Source of the DNA: Haemaphysalis longicornis
Lineage: Eukaryota > Arthropoda > Arachnida > Ixodida > Ixodidae
Direction: 5' to 3'
Length of the DNA: 64,000 nucleotides
NCBI GenBank assembly: GCA_013339765.2
Contig: CM023450.1
Coordinates: 194,935,589-194,999,588, forward strand
Positions 46,301 to 56,839 of this stretch are shown one piece after another. The notes under the pieces are model-generated. The model saw nothing but the letters and a program-made list of their open reading frames with translations. It was not told the origin of the DNA and ran no database searches. The first letter of the stretch is position 1; every line of letters starts with the position of its first letter. Position numbers and translations under genes: made by a program.

Positions 46301-46526
46301 AAAAAAGAAAGAAACCAGGCAAGGCCTACCACCTCTTTAGGGTAGTGTGCCTGACAGCCACTACCCGCGCCGTTTCTGCATCATTACGTTTATTTTAGTG
46401 TGTAAGCACCACAAGGGTCGGCCACATGGAATCTGCCCATTGCTTAAGCGTGTGCGCGTAATCTGCAGGCTTCCACAGCGTATACCCACCAAAAGCAACA
46501 CTCAGCCGCAGACGTTTAGGTGACAC
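43320..46526. other. No gene recognised (3.2 kb)
   Basis: Frames 43373-43669 and 44306-44698 have no motif. 43740-44035 has an LTR-like look (an AATAAACC near 43985) but no ends. A 22-bp duplication (ACACGTGGCTCGCAGGCG) lies at 46138-46181. Confidence 0.4.
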
Positions 46527-46636
46527 TGGGTACATTGTACTAGCGCAAGGACGGAGCACAAGAAGAAACCCACAGGACGAACGCTAGTACTTTTCTTCCT
46601 GTGGTGTTCCGTCCTTCCGCTAGTACAATGTACCCA
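46527..46636. repeat. Foldback sequence (110 bp)
   Basis: Arms 46527-46559 and 46604-46636 are inverted repeats with few mismatches (GGGTACATTGTACTAGCG against CGCTAGTACAATGTACCC). The spacer again contains pairing blocks (AAGAAGAAACCCACAGG and TTTTCTTCCTGTGG). Confidence 0.9.
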
Positions 46637-47285
46637 CTATCATCAACCCAACTAGCCCAACTTTCCCTCCTAATTCGATGTACATGACAACATTGTGTAT
46701 GGAAAAATGTATGCTGAGTGTAATTTTGGCGAAGTTAGATCTACATGGGCCCCTTCGTGACACAATTTAACCGAATACGGCTTACTTACGCACCCGAAAG
46801 AATCTGCATTATATCGTTCAAATGAAGTTGCGTGCCAGGACAAATCTGCATTAGATCGTCCAATAACTTTCACACCGAAGCTCTTGTTTGTTGAGGCTTT
46901 GATGGGACGAAATGTGGTAACGCGGTCGCTGCAACGCAGCAAAGTGGACAGGGCATAGCCTAGGGGGTAGGCGAGAGAGAGACAAATTGAGCTAAGTTTA
47001 GGTTGTGTGGTTCCTCATTTCAGGTAACCATGTGCCGTCCCGGCTTGACTGGCCCTCTAGACTAGCAGAAGTTGATCTTGAGGAAGGGAGCTGGACATCA
47101 GTATCTCGCACTTGGGGAAGGAAAAGGGGCTGGCAGGTCTCGATTCTTGATGCACTACCATATAATGTGCCGTAGAGTGCCTGGTTGAGCACAGAATTTA
47201 CATAATGCGTCGAATTGTGAGGGAAATAACAGATGCATACTGACTGGATGGGGAAACGTATTTGTCTGTATTAGTCTGAGTAGTT
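46637..47285. other. No gene recognised
   Basis: No supported gene or repeat. Confidence 0.4.
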
Positions 47286-47289
47286 TCTC

Positions 47290-48118
47290 GGTTCCATCAT
47301 TTACAAAACCATCATTTACAAAACCAAGCAGTTCGCCTAATTACATTCAGCCCTTACAACGCATCGGCGCTTCCCATCTACACCAGTGTGAAGATTCCAC
47401 CGCTAAAACTTGCTTTTCAAATAAAACTGGGTGCTATCATCTTTCGGGCTGGCACACATGGCATAATTATTAGTAGCTTCTTAGATTCCCACCTAACAAA
47501 CACAAACCCCACAAGATTTGCACAAGGCCTTAACCTACTGCTGCCTAAGGTCTACACTAACTACGGCAAACAAACAGCCATTTTCGCAGCCATTCAACTA
47601 TGGAATTCATTACCAATAAGAATTAAATTGTATTATTCTATGCGTTCATTCAACAGTAGTTTATGATCGTTTTTGCTTAACAATCTTTCCGAATAATAAA
47701 GTCTCGTATAGTAGTTAATCCTGTTTTTCCAGAGCTAATATTGTATAATTTCTTGTTCTAGTGCTTGCATAGTTTATTGGCGTGTTACACTGATCCGTAC
47801 CTAACTGCGAAATTTTAGTACTTGTACAAAATATTGCTTCTTCATTGCACAGTAATTTAAGACCATGCTTGCTAACTTTTTTTCTTTTTTTTTTTTTTTT
47901 CTGAATAATACTTTTTGTGCTTCCCCTGTTTATAGTACTCAAACCTTTTTTTTCTGAGATATAATTGCAGACTTTTGTTATAGTGTTTGCATACCCAATT
48001 AGGGTGCTAAACTGACCCGTACCTCGACTGCCTACATATTTTTTAACAACATTTTCGCATTTATTAACAGGAGGTCCCCCCGACAGTTTTACTTTGGGAC
48101 CTCCTTCTGTACTAATAA
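47290..48118 (+). mobile_element. 5'-truncated LINE (CR1/L2-like), RT C-terminus and 3' UTR
   Basis: The plus frame from about 47319 reads AVRLITFSPYNASALPIYTS, then IPPLKLAFQIKLGAIIF, LLLPKVYTNYGKQTAIF and AIQLWNSLPIRIK, ending SL-stop at 47664. This is the C-terminal end of a non-LTR reverse transcriptase (the VRTNYGK..F...WNSLP motif). The 3' UTR contains a duplicated segment (47758-47819 and 47980-48041), a long T run, and ends GGGACCTCCTTCTGTAC. The catalytic RT part is missing. It meets the opposite LINE end to end at about 48118. Confidence 0.8.
47877..47901. repeat. Poly-T tract in LINE 3' UTR
   Basis: A T-run interrupted by one C, between the two copies of the duplicated 3' UTR segment. 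Confidence 0.9.
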
Positions 48119-48620
48119 CTACGTGCAATGTGTATGTACCGAAAAATGTTCAATAAATCCTTCAAATCCTTCCTTGGGAGCTCTGGGTGACGTGTCGAGA
48201 ATGGTCTTCTGCTGAGCCTGTAGTGTTGGGTAATTTCGTCGAAGGTTGTGAGTGGCGTGGGTTCCGGTGTCTCCTTCGCGGCCTGGTGGGTGAGATCTCG
48301 GGCCATGAGATGGGCGTGTTCCTTGCTTCTCATGAAGGAGTGGGCCGGTGTCCACACAATTGCGACCTTCCTGTCTGGCTTTTGCTTTCCAGGATGCGTA
48401 GCGTCGTGGGTTACACCCATCCCGACATCAAGCTGCGGCATGCCTCTTGTGAATCTGTGACAACGGTCGTGGTATTGCTTGTGTGAGGGAGAGAGCGATG
48501 GCAAGTTCAGTTTCTTTGGCCGTGGCTCTTGGAATGGAGGCAATGGTCAAATGCTTGCACCCGTCCGTCACCACGGCCACCATGGCTCTTTTACAGTTGT
48601 CGTGGGATGCGTCGGTGTAG
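48119..48620 (-). pseudogene. LINE RNase H domain
   Basis: Acidic residues of all four RNase H motifs can be seen (TYTDAS, KETELA, VTDSQ, and H/D in EHAHLMARDLTHQA), but a frameshift around 48440 splits them over two frames. The open frame's last residues (SY-stop) come from the neighbouring LINE. Confidence 0.7.
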
Positions 48621-48766
48621 GTCGTGGTCGGGACTCGGGAGTAAATCTGATTCAGCGTTTTTGCGCGTGCTTCTCTGCGACCTTCTCTGCTTCTCCGCGA
48701 CCTTTTTCGTGTGCATACTTCTGGGTAATGGGTGGACTATTATAGATTTACGCCACGATTCCGGGA

Positions 48767-49900
48767 TCACCTGTGACCGGGGCTGGTCTCACAGAACCCA
48801 CAAAGTTTGGTCAGTACACTGCGACCCGTTCCTGTACGAGCGAGCCGTGCCCTTTGATTTGACAAGTGGCCTTCAATAAGTTCCAATACTGTATTGTGCA
48901 GCCCTATACGGAGAAACTTGTTTGTGGATGCGCTCATGGGTAGTCCAAGGGCTTGCTTTAGATACTTGATTATGAGCACGTCGATCTTATCCTGTTCTGT
49001 TCTACTCAGGATGATGTATGGAGTCATGTAGGTTATCCGTGAGAGGACGAACGCTTGGATAAGCCTGCCCATGTCACCCTATTTTATGCCTGTGTGTCGG
49101 TTAGTGACCCTGCGTACCATATGCGTGACCTGCTCGATCGTATTGGTGAGTTTCTCTACCAATGCAGGGTTCTTGCCGTCCGCCTGGATGAGCAGATCCA
49201 GAATCCTGATGGGGTTTCTTGGCTTGATGTCGTGCCCATCGAGGGTGATTTGGATGTTCTCGACATCCTTATTTGTTCGGTATCTCCTCACCACGAGAAG
49301 CTCAGACTTCTGTGCCGAGCAAGACAGCCCACATCTATTTGCTTACTCATTAGGAGTGTCGGCGGCGAGCTGGAGTGTGTCCTGCAACCCTCCCAGGAAA
49401 TCGGGGCCCATCCACAGGGTCACGTCATCCGCGTACACGGCATGGCTTAAGTTTGGTATTCTCAGCTGCTGTGGGAGATTAAGAAGAGCAATGATGAGGA
49501 GTAATGGGGAAAGGACTGAGCCTTGGGGAGTCCCTCTACTCCCGAGAGTTATGGGATTAGAGGTGACGCCCCCGATCTTGAGTATGGCTCTGCGGTTGGA
49601 AAGAAAATCAACAATGTAGTTGTAGGTCCTCTCCCCGCATGCTGTGTTGGCCAAGTTTCAAAGGATCGCCTCGGGTGCCACGTTATCGAAGGCTCCTTTC
49701 ACGTCCACAGCGAGGATAGCCCTCGGGGAGTGACGCGTGGCAGGGACGAGGACCTCCTCCTTCAGTTGTATGAGTACGTTTTGTGTCCCGATAAGTTTTC
49801 TGAAGCCAAACATTGTGTCCGGTATTTGTTGTGTTGCATCAAGGTGGTTTTGCAGTATTTTTAGTATTATTCTTTCCACGAGTTGCCAATAGAGGATGTT
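48767..49900 (-). pseudogene. LINE reverse transcriptase
   Basis: Minus-strand blocks in order: LKILQNHLDATQQIPDTMFG and FRK (finger), AILAVDVKGAFDNVAPEAI (motif A, near 49680), TLGSRGTPQGSVLSPLLLI (motif B), HAVYADDVTLW (motif C), then VRRVTNRHTG and the thumb region to 48767. Frame changes occur near 49655 and 49330, and stop codons near 49078. YADD is intact, but the chain is not continuous. Confidence 0.8.
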
Positions 49901-50153
49901 AGCGATATCGGCCGCAGGTTCTCAATGTGTGGTGATTTGCCCGGCTTCGGGATGAAGCGAACTTCAGCCATGTTCCATTGTTCTGGGAGTTTTTCTTCCA
50001 TCCAGAAGGAGTTAAACTGTCTCAGTAGGATTTCCATGGTGGGGTAATCTAGGTTGGCAATAAGCTTGTTTAGAATTTGGTCTTAGCACGGGGTACTGTT
50101 CCGCTTACTGTCTGCTATTGCCTCTCGTAGCTCGTACAGTTGGATCCCCTTTT

Positions 50154-50990
50154 CTAGCTCGGGGTTAGGATTTCCTTTGTACGGAAGGGGAGAAAAGCCT
50201 CCATGTGCTCGAGGTACTTCTCCGGCTCCTTCAGAAGTTCGGCGCTGGTTCCCGCATAGGCGTTGAGTGTGCGCCCGAGGTCCCTGTTAGACGTTCCTTT
50301 ACTTTTCAGAGGGTCAATTAGGTGCCTAATTAGTTGCCCCGTTTTCTTTGTGGTCAATGTTCCTTGTAGGACACCACAAACTTGTAACCAATTCTCTTTG
50401 CATAGTGCTACCGCATAATCGGCAGCCTGCTTGTTTATGACGGGTATACTTTTCCGGAGCTTTTTGTTGTGTCCTTGCCGCTTCCACCTTCTTGTGAGGC
50501 TGTGTCGCGCTTCCCACATGTGGAGGAGTTTTGGGTACACATAAGGTATTCTGTAAGAGGTAACTAGAGTCTGAGTGTGTGTTTGGGCATCTCTAAGAGC
50601 CGCCTGCGCTAGGTCTTCATAGGTTAGTTCTAGAATCGAGGTTCTGTGAGACCCTGGCCTGGCAGAAACCATCCCAGTTCGTAATGCAGGCTGACCCAAT
50701 ACGGGCCCTGTATTGTTTGTTCTTGATTAACAGATGGATTATGTCATGGTCAGATCCAAGATTTTTCTGTGTATTAGTCCAGAAAATATCTAGTGGTCCC
50801 GCTAACAAAGTTAGGTCGGGACTTGTATCTCTGTATACGCTGGTTTACGTTGGAGTGGGTGTGTCGGGGTCGTTGAGCAGCATTAGATGACCTTACTCGA
50901 TGGATTCTAATATAGCTTTCCCCCGTTTGGAGTTGTGAGTGTACCCCCACAATTGGTGTGGGGCATTAAAGTCTCCCATGATAATGAGGG
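50154..50990 (-). pseudogene. LINE endonuclease (C-terminal half) and linker
   Basis: Begins at LIIMGDFNAPHQLWGY (near 50975) and includes SPDLTLL and GSDHDIIHLL, the second half of an AP-endonuclease-type domain. The N-terminal half with the first catalytic Asn and Glu is missing; ORF1 runs straight into it. In-frame stops lie near 50892 and 50850. The linker up to RT (50699-50154) is open for 181 codons. Confidence 0.75.
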
Positions 50991-52440
50991 GTCTCCATTA
51001 ATGTCTCCATTACGGTTGTTATGGCCGCATGAAACCACTGGGGTTGGGCGATCTGCAAGGCATCTGGTGTCTGGACTTGATTCGCTGCGGTACCCTCAAG
51101 TGTCGTGCTTTGTGGATCATTCGTAATGGTTGGTGGTGGGGGAGTTGTGTTTATTTCTGTGTACTGTTCTGGGTCAGGGCGATTGGGTTCCTTGCGTTTG
51201 TCTGGAACGTTTCCCGTTCGGGAGTTCTCAATTTTTTCAAGTCTGGCTTGGAGTGCTGCTAGTTGTGCTCTGAGTTGTGTGCATTCTTGGCACGGAGGAG
51301 GTGATGGTTCGTGTGGTGGGGGGTGGTTCGGGTTACTGGGAGCAGTGGTAGATACATGTGCCCAGCTTACCTGCTTGTTAGTGGTCATGTCTGGCTTGTG
51401 CCCACTGTTCAGGGAGGTAGGCCTTGACCTGGAGCCCGTGTTGCGGCGCCTCTGCCGGGTAGTGGTACTAGAGCGGTCCCTGGGCCGTCCACGTTGCAGT
51501 GTAGAGCCCCAACTCGCGATTTGCTCCTCCGCCTGGTTCGCTCTCTTTCTAAGGATGTAAGGCTCACGGAAGCGCTTCGGGCAGCCCTGAGCCGCCGTCA
51601 GGTGGGAACTGCCGCAGAGGGTGCACAGTGGCTCACAGATGTGGCTGTGTTTAGGTTCTCGGAGGCCGCGGTGGCACACGCTGAGGTTTGGTTGTGGGCA
51701 CGCTGTGGATCGGTGTCCGGTTTCGTGGTAGGGTGCACTCGGGGACTGTCTTCTTGTACAGCGAACAGGGGTGCTCCGCGCCGAACAAGGTTACAAAGTA
51801 TGGGAACTTGAGTCCGGCAAAGCTGAGTACTAGCACATTAGATTGGCCAAGCGTGCGACAGGCGTATATTTTGCGCTGGATTTGGTAAAGCTTGGCAAGG
51901 ATCTGGGGCTTCGGAAAAGCGCAGGGGCACTCCCCGAAGGAGTCCCTTGGATGAGTCATCGGGCGCTAGTTCATACACGGTGACGGCATGGGTAGTATCG
52001 GCGATCCTGAGTTGTTTCAAGTTGCTTAGAGCCTTGGCTGCATCTGAGGACGGTGTGCTGATCGTGACTATATTTTGCACGGCATCTAAGGGAACTTTGA
52101 GGTTACCCTGGCGCCAAGTGAAGTTTATCGCATTCAACAGAGCCAGGAAAATTTTGGCCATTTCTATGTTCGCGAGCTTGTGACCGCCTTGTGGGCGCAA
52201 GACCAATTTAAAGTCATCATGGGGCAGGGGTCTGGACCTGGGGGTGGCTTTGTGTATGAGCGGCGAAGACGGAGTTGTAGGCGAGGCGGTCAGGCCTACT
52301 TCAGTGTTTGTCTTGCGCAGTCGTCTCCGCTGGGCCTTGGTGACTACTTCACTCCAGTCTTAATTGTTACCGGAGCAGACTTCTGCATTGTCACCTTCGC
52401 CGGGGTCGTGCAGCATCGTGTTTTTGTCCGCGTCGCTTGA
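50966..52440 (-). pseudogene. LINE ORF1 (gag-like)
   Basis: Two long blocks: 52440-51838 with FKLVLRPQGGHKLANIEMAK and YELAPDDSSKG, and 51740-50966 with a Cys/His stretch (VCHRG...ICEPLCTLCGSSH), a basic Ser/Arg part and a coiled-coil LRAQLAALQARLEKIE. In known relatives this protein binds element RNA as a nucleocapsid-like chaperone. A frameshift near 51840 separates the blocks. Confidence 0.75.
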
Positions 52441-52610
52441 GTTGGAACTAGGGGACTCCGCGACGCGGCCCCCGTCGGAAGGCGAGCCCGGCACGAAACG
52501 CAATCGGGCGAGGCCTAAACGCTGGGATTACGGCTAGCGTGCTCGCCCAGGAAACAGTCGGGAATTCATCGAGAGTGCACCAGCTGATCACAAAAAAGCG
52601 TCCATAGGTG

Positions 52611-53390
52611 CACTATGGTGAAATGAGTCCGCTGACAGTGTCGAAGATTGGTGGGGAACCGAATTTAGCACAATTGAATGAAAAACTACACAGCCCATGG
52701 GCAGCGCATTCGCTCGATGCGGCTGCAGGTTTAGCCCCTGAGGTAGGAGAACTAGAGTTCCTATATATAGCTCCCCTAGGGGAGCAGAGGTGCGCGTCCA
52801 TCCGCCATCTTGAGTTCCAGGTCGTGCGGGAAAGCCACCCTTCGCACGTGATAAAGCTGCCGCCGGGCCGCCGCGCCAGTGGCAGCGGCGAGGAGGAGTA
52901 GCGATGAACGGCCGGGCAAAAACTGGCGCACGATATTGGACCGCTTATCAGGTGAGCCGCCGCCGCTGCCGCCGCTTCCACAACCGCCGATGCCCAGTTG
53001 AGTAGAACTGACTGCGCGCAGCACTGAAACCAGGCGTTCTGTCGAACTGGAACCCGCGGCATGTGGCAATCAGACACGCAACTGTTGCGCTACGCGATTA
53101 AGAGGAGCTCTAAGGAGAACCAGAGCCATCTATACTACTAGGAGTTCGGCCATCAATTTATTTCTGCGAGCACGCACGCAACACGAATAGCGGTGACGTC
53201 ACATTCGTGAAGCGAGACGTCTTTCATAGCAACTGGCCCCAGCAACGTTGCAGCTTCGCCCATGTCCGAATGTACCCAAACAAACCGCACGCGTATCACC
53301 GGAGGCTGTGCGGCGCAGCGCCCGTCTTATCAGCGCTTTCACTTGCCTGCGGAAAGCAAACCGAGTGGCGCGTTGTTTCGACACTCCGCC
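52611..53390. other. GC-rich upstream region of the THAP exon
   Basis: CpG-rich from about 52850 to 53450 with (CGCCGCTGC)-like triplet runs near 52970. It may be the promoter of the THAP fragment. No gene was recognised. Confidence 0.4.
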
Positions 53391-53432
53391 CACGGCCGCT
53401 CGATGGAAACTAGGTTCCATCGAGCGGCCGTG
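53391..53432. promoter_or_regulatory. Perfect 18-bp hairpin upstream of the THAP start
   Basis: CACGGCCGCTCGATGGAA (53391-53408) pairs perfectly with TTCCATCGAGCGGCCGTG (53415-53432) around a 6-bp loop. It ends 41 bp before the ATG at 53473, so it could lie in the 5' UTR or core promoter. Function is not known. Confidence 0.9.
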
Positions 53433-53472
53433 CTCCGCCAAACGATTGCCGTGTTGTAACAGTGCTCTTGAA

Positions 53473-53625
53473 ATGGGTAGCTGCTGCGTGGAAGGCTGCA
53501 GCAATAGCAGCCGCTGTGGTTATAGACTGTTTAAGCTTCCGAAAGACCCCGATAGACGAGGAATATGAATTAAAAACGTCAGCCGTAAGGACTGGACGCC
53601 CGGAAATCATGCGGAACTGTGCGAG
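53473..53625 (+). pseudogene. THAP-domain first exon, broken by TGA
   Basis: From the ATG at 53473 the frame reads MGSCCVEGCSNSSRCGYR, LFKLPKDPDRRGI, then TGA (53566-53568), then IKNVSRKDWTPGNHAELCE up to a good splice donor (GAG|GTGAGT at 53625/53626). The THAP zinc finger (C2CH) starts with C..C..GC.N and F..P.DP..R..W, followed by .W.P and C..HF. The TGA falls where the family has its invariant Trp, a one-base change from TGG, while the frame stays intact on both sides. The second half (C..H and AVPTIF) was not found downstream. THAP proteins bind DNA; many derive from or belong to P-element-type transposases, so this may be host or element. Read as a recent pseudogene, or a sequencing error. 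Confidence 0.72.
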
Positions 53626-53639
53626 GTGAGTGCGTAGCG

Positions 53640-54785
53640 CGGATGCGATGTGTTTCGCAAAAGTTACTGAGTACAATCGAGTATGTGCGTGCGCTTGAGA
53701 CAAGACCCCGCGTGTATGACACTGTTTCACAACTACCCCACGTACGCAGAGTTCCCAAAATCCAAAAAAAGGGAATTCGCTGCACGCTTCCTGTTCTGGA
53801 AAGATGTGTCGACAATTCTTGCATGCATGGCTGACCATCTCTGAATGGCAGGGGAGTAGTATTAATTTTCAAAAAGTGTGATAAGCCCGTGACAAGCCAT
53901 TCTTTTCGAGCCGGTCATGGCAAAACTTTCTGGCTGATTTATGCGCAAGAACACTTCTCGAGTCCGACTTCGAACTGCACAGGGCGGACGGCTGGAGGAA
54001 ACTAAAGAGCACATCTGTGCCAACAGTGTTCTGACGGAAGCGCAAGCACACGAGAATAACACAGGCTGTGACTACACAGACATCACCTTCGCAAGCACAT
54101 GCCACATGTATGCAGTGCCATATACAGTGGAAATGTGGATTTCTAGCCGAAAATGTATTTCACATAGTGTACCATTCTTGCAGCAGTACATGTACACCCG
54201 GCGTCAATATTAGCCCGGGCAGGCGAGCGCGTGGCAAAATGCATCGCCGCGATATCTGACGTTGCACTTCTGGTGTCGAGACACCGATGTGCGCATGCGC
54301 GTCCAACGACGCTCGCTAGCCTGTCTTTTCCTTCGTTTCAAACGGCCACGCTGGTCACATTCAGCGCTTGGCCAGCTTGGCGCCAGGGGTCACTTTCTTT
54401 GCTCAACCCGTCTTCCTCGCACACGCTTCAGCGGCCGAGGGCGACGGTGAACGTGCGTTGCTCGCTCTGCCCTGCTCTGACAGGTAACTAATATTGCCCG
54501 CATCGCGGTGACAGAATTGTTCCCCACATATGCTCTCCCATTTCGGCATTTCTAACAGCGGCGCTGTTCTTGGGCTGGGCTTGACTACAGCCTGCTTTGT
54601 ATCGTTTTGCGCTTCCTCCGGAGCTTCCCAGCAATGCGTTTGTGTTTACAGGTAAAGCTGACTTTATCAAGATCGGCGGAATCTTGGATTTTGTAAGATG
54701 GCTTTCCCACACAGCTTGTTGCGCAGCGAAGCACGGAAATCTACGGAGGGAGTGTGAATAAAGAAAATGTCTTTAACTCATGTTC
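53640..54785. other. No gene recognised
   Basis: The expected second THAP exon was not seen. Frame 53941-54213 is open without motif. Confidence 0.4.
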
Positions 54786-54911
54786 AATGGGAACTGAAAG
54801 CGCAAATGAGACACAGACAAACAAAGGAGACAACGGGACGAGACAACAGGAGCGCTCGTCCTGTTGCCTCCTTTCTTTGTCTGTGTCTCATTTGGGCTTT
54901 CAGTTCCCATT
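54786..54911. repeat. Foldback sequence (126 bp)
   Basis: AATGGGAACTGAAAGCGC at the left pairs with CTTTCAGTTCCCATT at the right, and the inner parts (GAGACACAGACAAACAAAGG with CCTTTCTTTGTCTGTGTCTC) pair too. The centre is ACAGGAGCGCTCGTCCTGT. Imperfect over its full length. Confidence 0.92.
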
Positions 54912-55513
54912 ATGCATCCCGAACAGGCCCAAACCATGACCTTTTTTAACTCATCATGTGCTTTTAATAAATGTATTAAATGTATCCAAAAACCACTTTT
55001 ATTAAGATTTGCTGATAAGTCGACTATACCGCTATGCCGAGTTTGGTTCAATTGTCGTAATTAGGTAGTGAAGTTATCAACAATGGAGAATTAGGTTGTT
55101 GTCATGATAACGCAATCTACGGAGAGAGATTGCCATGTATTGGAGAAAACGGTTGTAACTGCGGCTCCGCGCTTGTTCAGTAGGTATCAATCACAATCGG
55201 TGGAACGAGTTTTGATATTTTTTAGTAAAACATGCAGTTGGTTGTTAACTAAGAATGACCACGCCGAAACAGAATACTAACTGAAAACAGAAATAATTGA
55301 TTTTATGAAGGTATGGTGAGGCTTCACCTTCCACACGTGCTGAAACAAGGAAAAACGGGAGAAAAGACCTTACTCGTCGTGGGTTTTACAAAAAATAACC
55401 AAAATGACAGCCGGTATTCTACACCAGCTAAAAATCAAAGCACCGCTCAACGCAAGCAACGAAAAAAAAGCATCTGTGGAGTGCGCTGCTGTGCTTTTTC
55501 CCATTATCCAACT
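54912..55513. other. No gene recognised
   Basis: AT-rich. No Tc1 inverted end was found left of the transposase remnant. Confidence 0.4.
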
Positions 55514-56838
55514 TCAGTAGTGGGTGAAGTGGCCGCCTGCGGAAATGATGTCGCTCATCCTTCTAGGCATCGACTCGTAAAGCGAAACCACAAACTCCTG
55601 GTTTGCGCGAAGGCTGTCCTATTCTTCCCGAATGGCGGTCCAGAGCGCGTCCGCTCTGCCTCCTGACAAGTGGCGTCTGGAGAGGCGCGACTTCATGACC
55701 CCCCACAAATTCTCGATGGGATTTGCATCCGCACCATTCGGAGGCCACTGCAGAGTGTGTACGCCCAGATCCTCCAGCAGGATGGTCACCTGACATGCCA
55801 TGTACACGGGGTTTTTGTTCTGGTAAAAGGTAAAGCACCCGTCGGGGAAAGGCACATCGCGCACGTAGGGATCATGGTGTCTTGTAGTAGCGCACTGTAG
55901 CAGGACGCCGTGAAGCTCCCTTCAATGCGGACAAGAGGTCCTAGCCCCTCCCGGCTCATGACTCCCCACACAGAGACTGCGCAGCGGACGCTTGAAAGGA
56001 CACTATGGATAGTGCGGGTTATTGTACGTGAAAATGTAGAAGAGACGGGATTTACAGTTAAAAAACAAAAAAAATGTAACGGACCATGATAAAGGTTACG
56101 ACACGCGTTGTGTAGTGCTTTATGCATACAGACAGAAAAGCATGTATTACATATGATGCTAACAAGAAATTATTCCAAATTACCTTGCACCTTAGATATA
56201 CACTGGCATTACCAAAAAGCCTTCACGGAGAGGATTTCAGAAACTTTTTTGGAACAGTTATTCCCGAGAGCTTTCGCCATTTCCGAACAAGTAAGCGATG
56301 TTGACATGAGAAAGTGAGAAGAGCCGTTACCTCGAATTCAAGGGCCTCCATACCCGCCGCTGCTGGTCCCACCGAGTACAAAAGGTGGATTCGTCGGAAA
56401 AAATGACCGTGCCCCATTCTTCATGGCTCAAATGCTGGTGTTCCTTTGCAAATTGCAGCGGCTGCTGGCATTTTCGCCAAGTCAGGAACGGCTTTTTCGG
56501 AGCCACACAGTTCGAAAGCCCGGCTTCCTTGAAACGGCGGCGTGTTGTCGGCGTCGCCACTTCCAAAGACAACTCGTCATGGATTTCACTCGCATTCAGT
56601 TTAAGGGGTCTGCGACAAATGCCGCAACAATGAGTTCGTCCTCGACGTGTTGCGTGACCCTTGGTCGGCCAGGCCTCTAAACATCCACAATCCTTCCTTC
56701 GTCGCGAAAGGCACGAATGGTTCGGCTCACCGCGGTCTTCGATCGGCCCGTCCGTTGGCATATGATTCGCTGCGGCAGGCCCTCCAGGAAAAGTCTCGTT
56801 ATTAGCTTGCGATCTTCCGCCGGAGCACGTGGTGCCAT
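55514..56838 (-). pseudogene. Tc1/mariner transposase, DD34E type, inactive
   Basis: The minus-strand start is MAPRAPAEDRKLITRLFL at 56838, followed by an HTH pair (LPQRIICQRTGRSKTAVSRT), GRPRVT (the GRPR-like hook), the DDE domain with VIFSDEST (first Asp), FYQNKNPVY where the second Asp should be, and WPPNGADANPIENLW with the Glu. There are 34 residues between the second site and the Glu, which defines DD34E (Tc1). The second catalytic Asp is Asn here. Other damage: an in-frame TAG at 56677, frameshifts near 56605 and 55865, and a TAG near 55620 in place of a Trp codon. About 300 bp (56000-56326) with no match interrupt the middle. Terminal repeats were not found. Confidence 0.85.
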
Positions 56839-56839
56839 T

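Larger units (their letters stand above)
48119..52610 (-). mobile_element. I-type LINE with ORF1, endonuclease, RT and RNase H (decayed)
   Basis: Minus strand, 5' end near 52600. Order: ORF1 (52440-50966); a partial apurinic-type endonuclease (GDFNAPHQLWGY, SPDLTLL, GSDHDII); the reverse transcriptase (motif A AVDVKGAFD, motif B RGTPQGSVLSPLL, motif C YADD at 49423-49434); and a terminal RNase H with YTDASH near 48611, AKETELAIALSL, VVTDSQEAC and WTPAH. RNase H after RT points to the I group of clades. Several frameshifts and stops break each ORF, so it cannot move by itself. The 3' end is truncated and runs into the opposing LINE. Confidence 0.85.
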
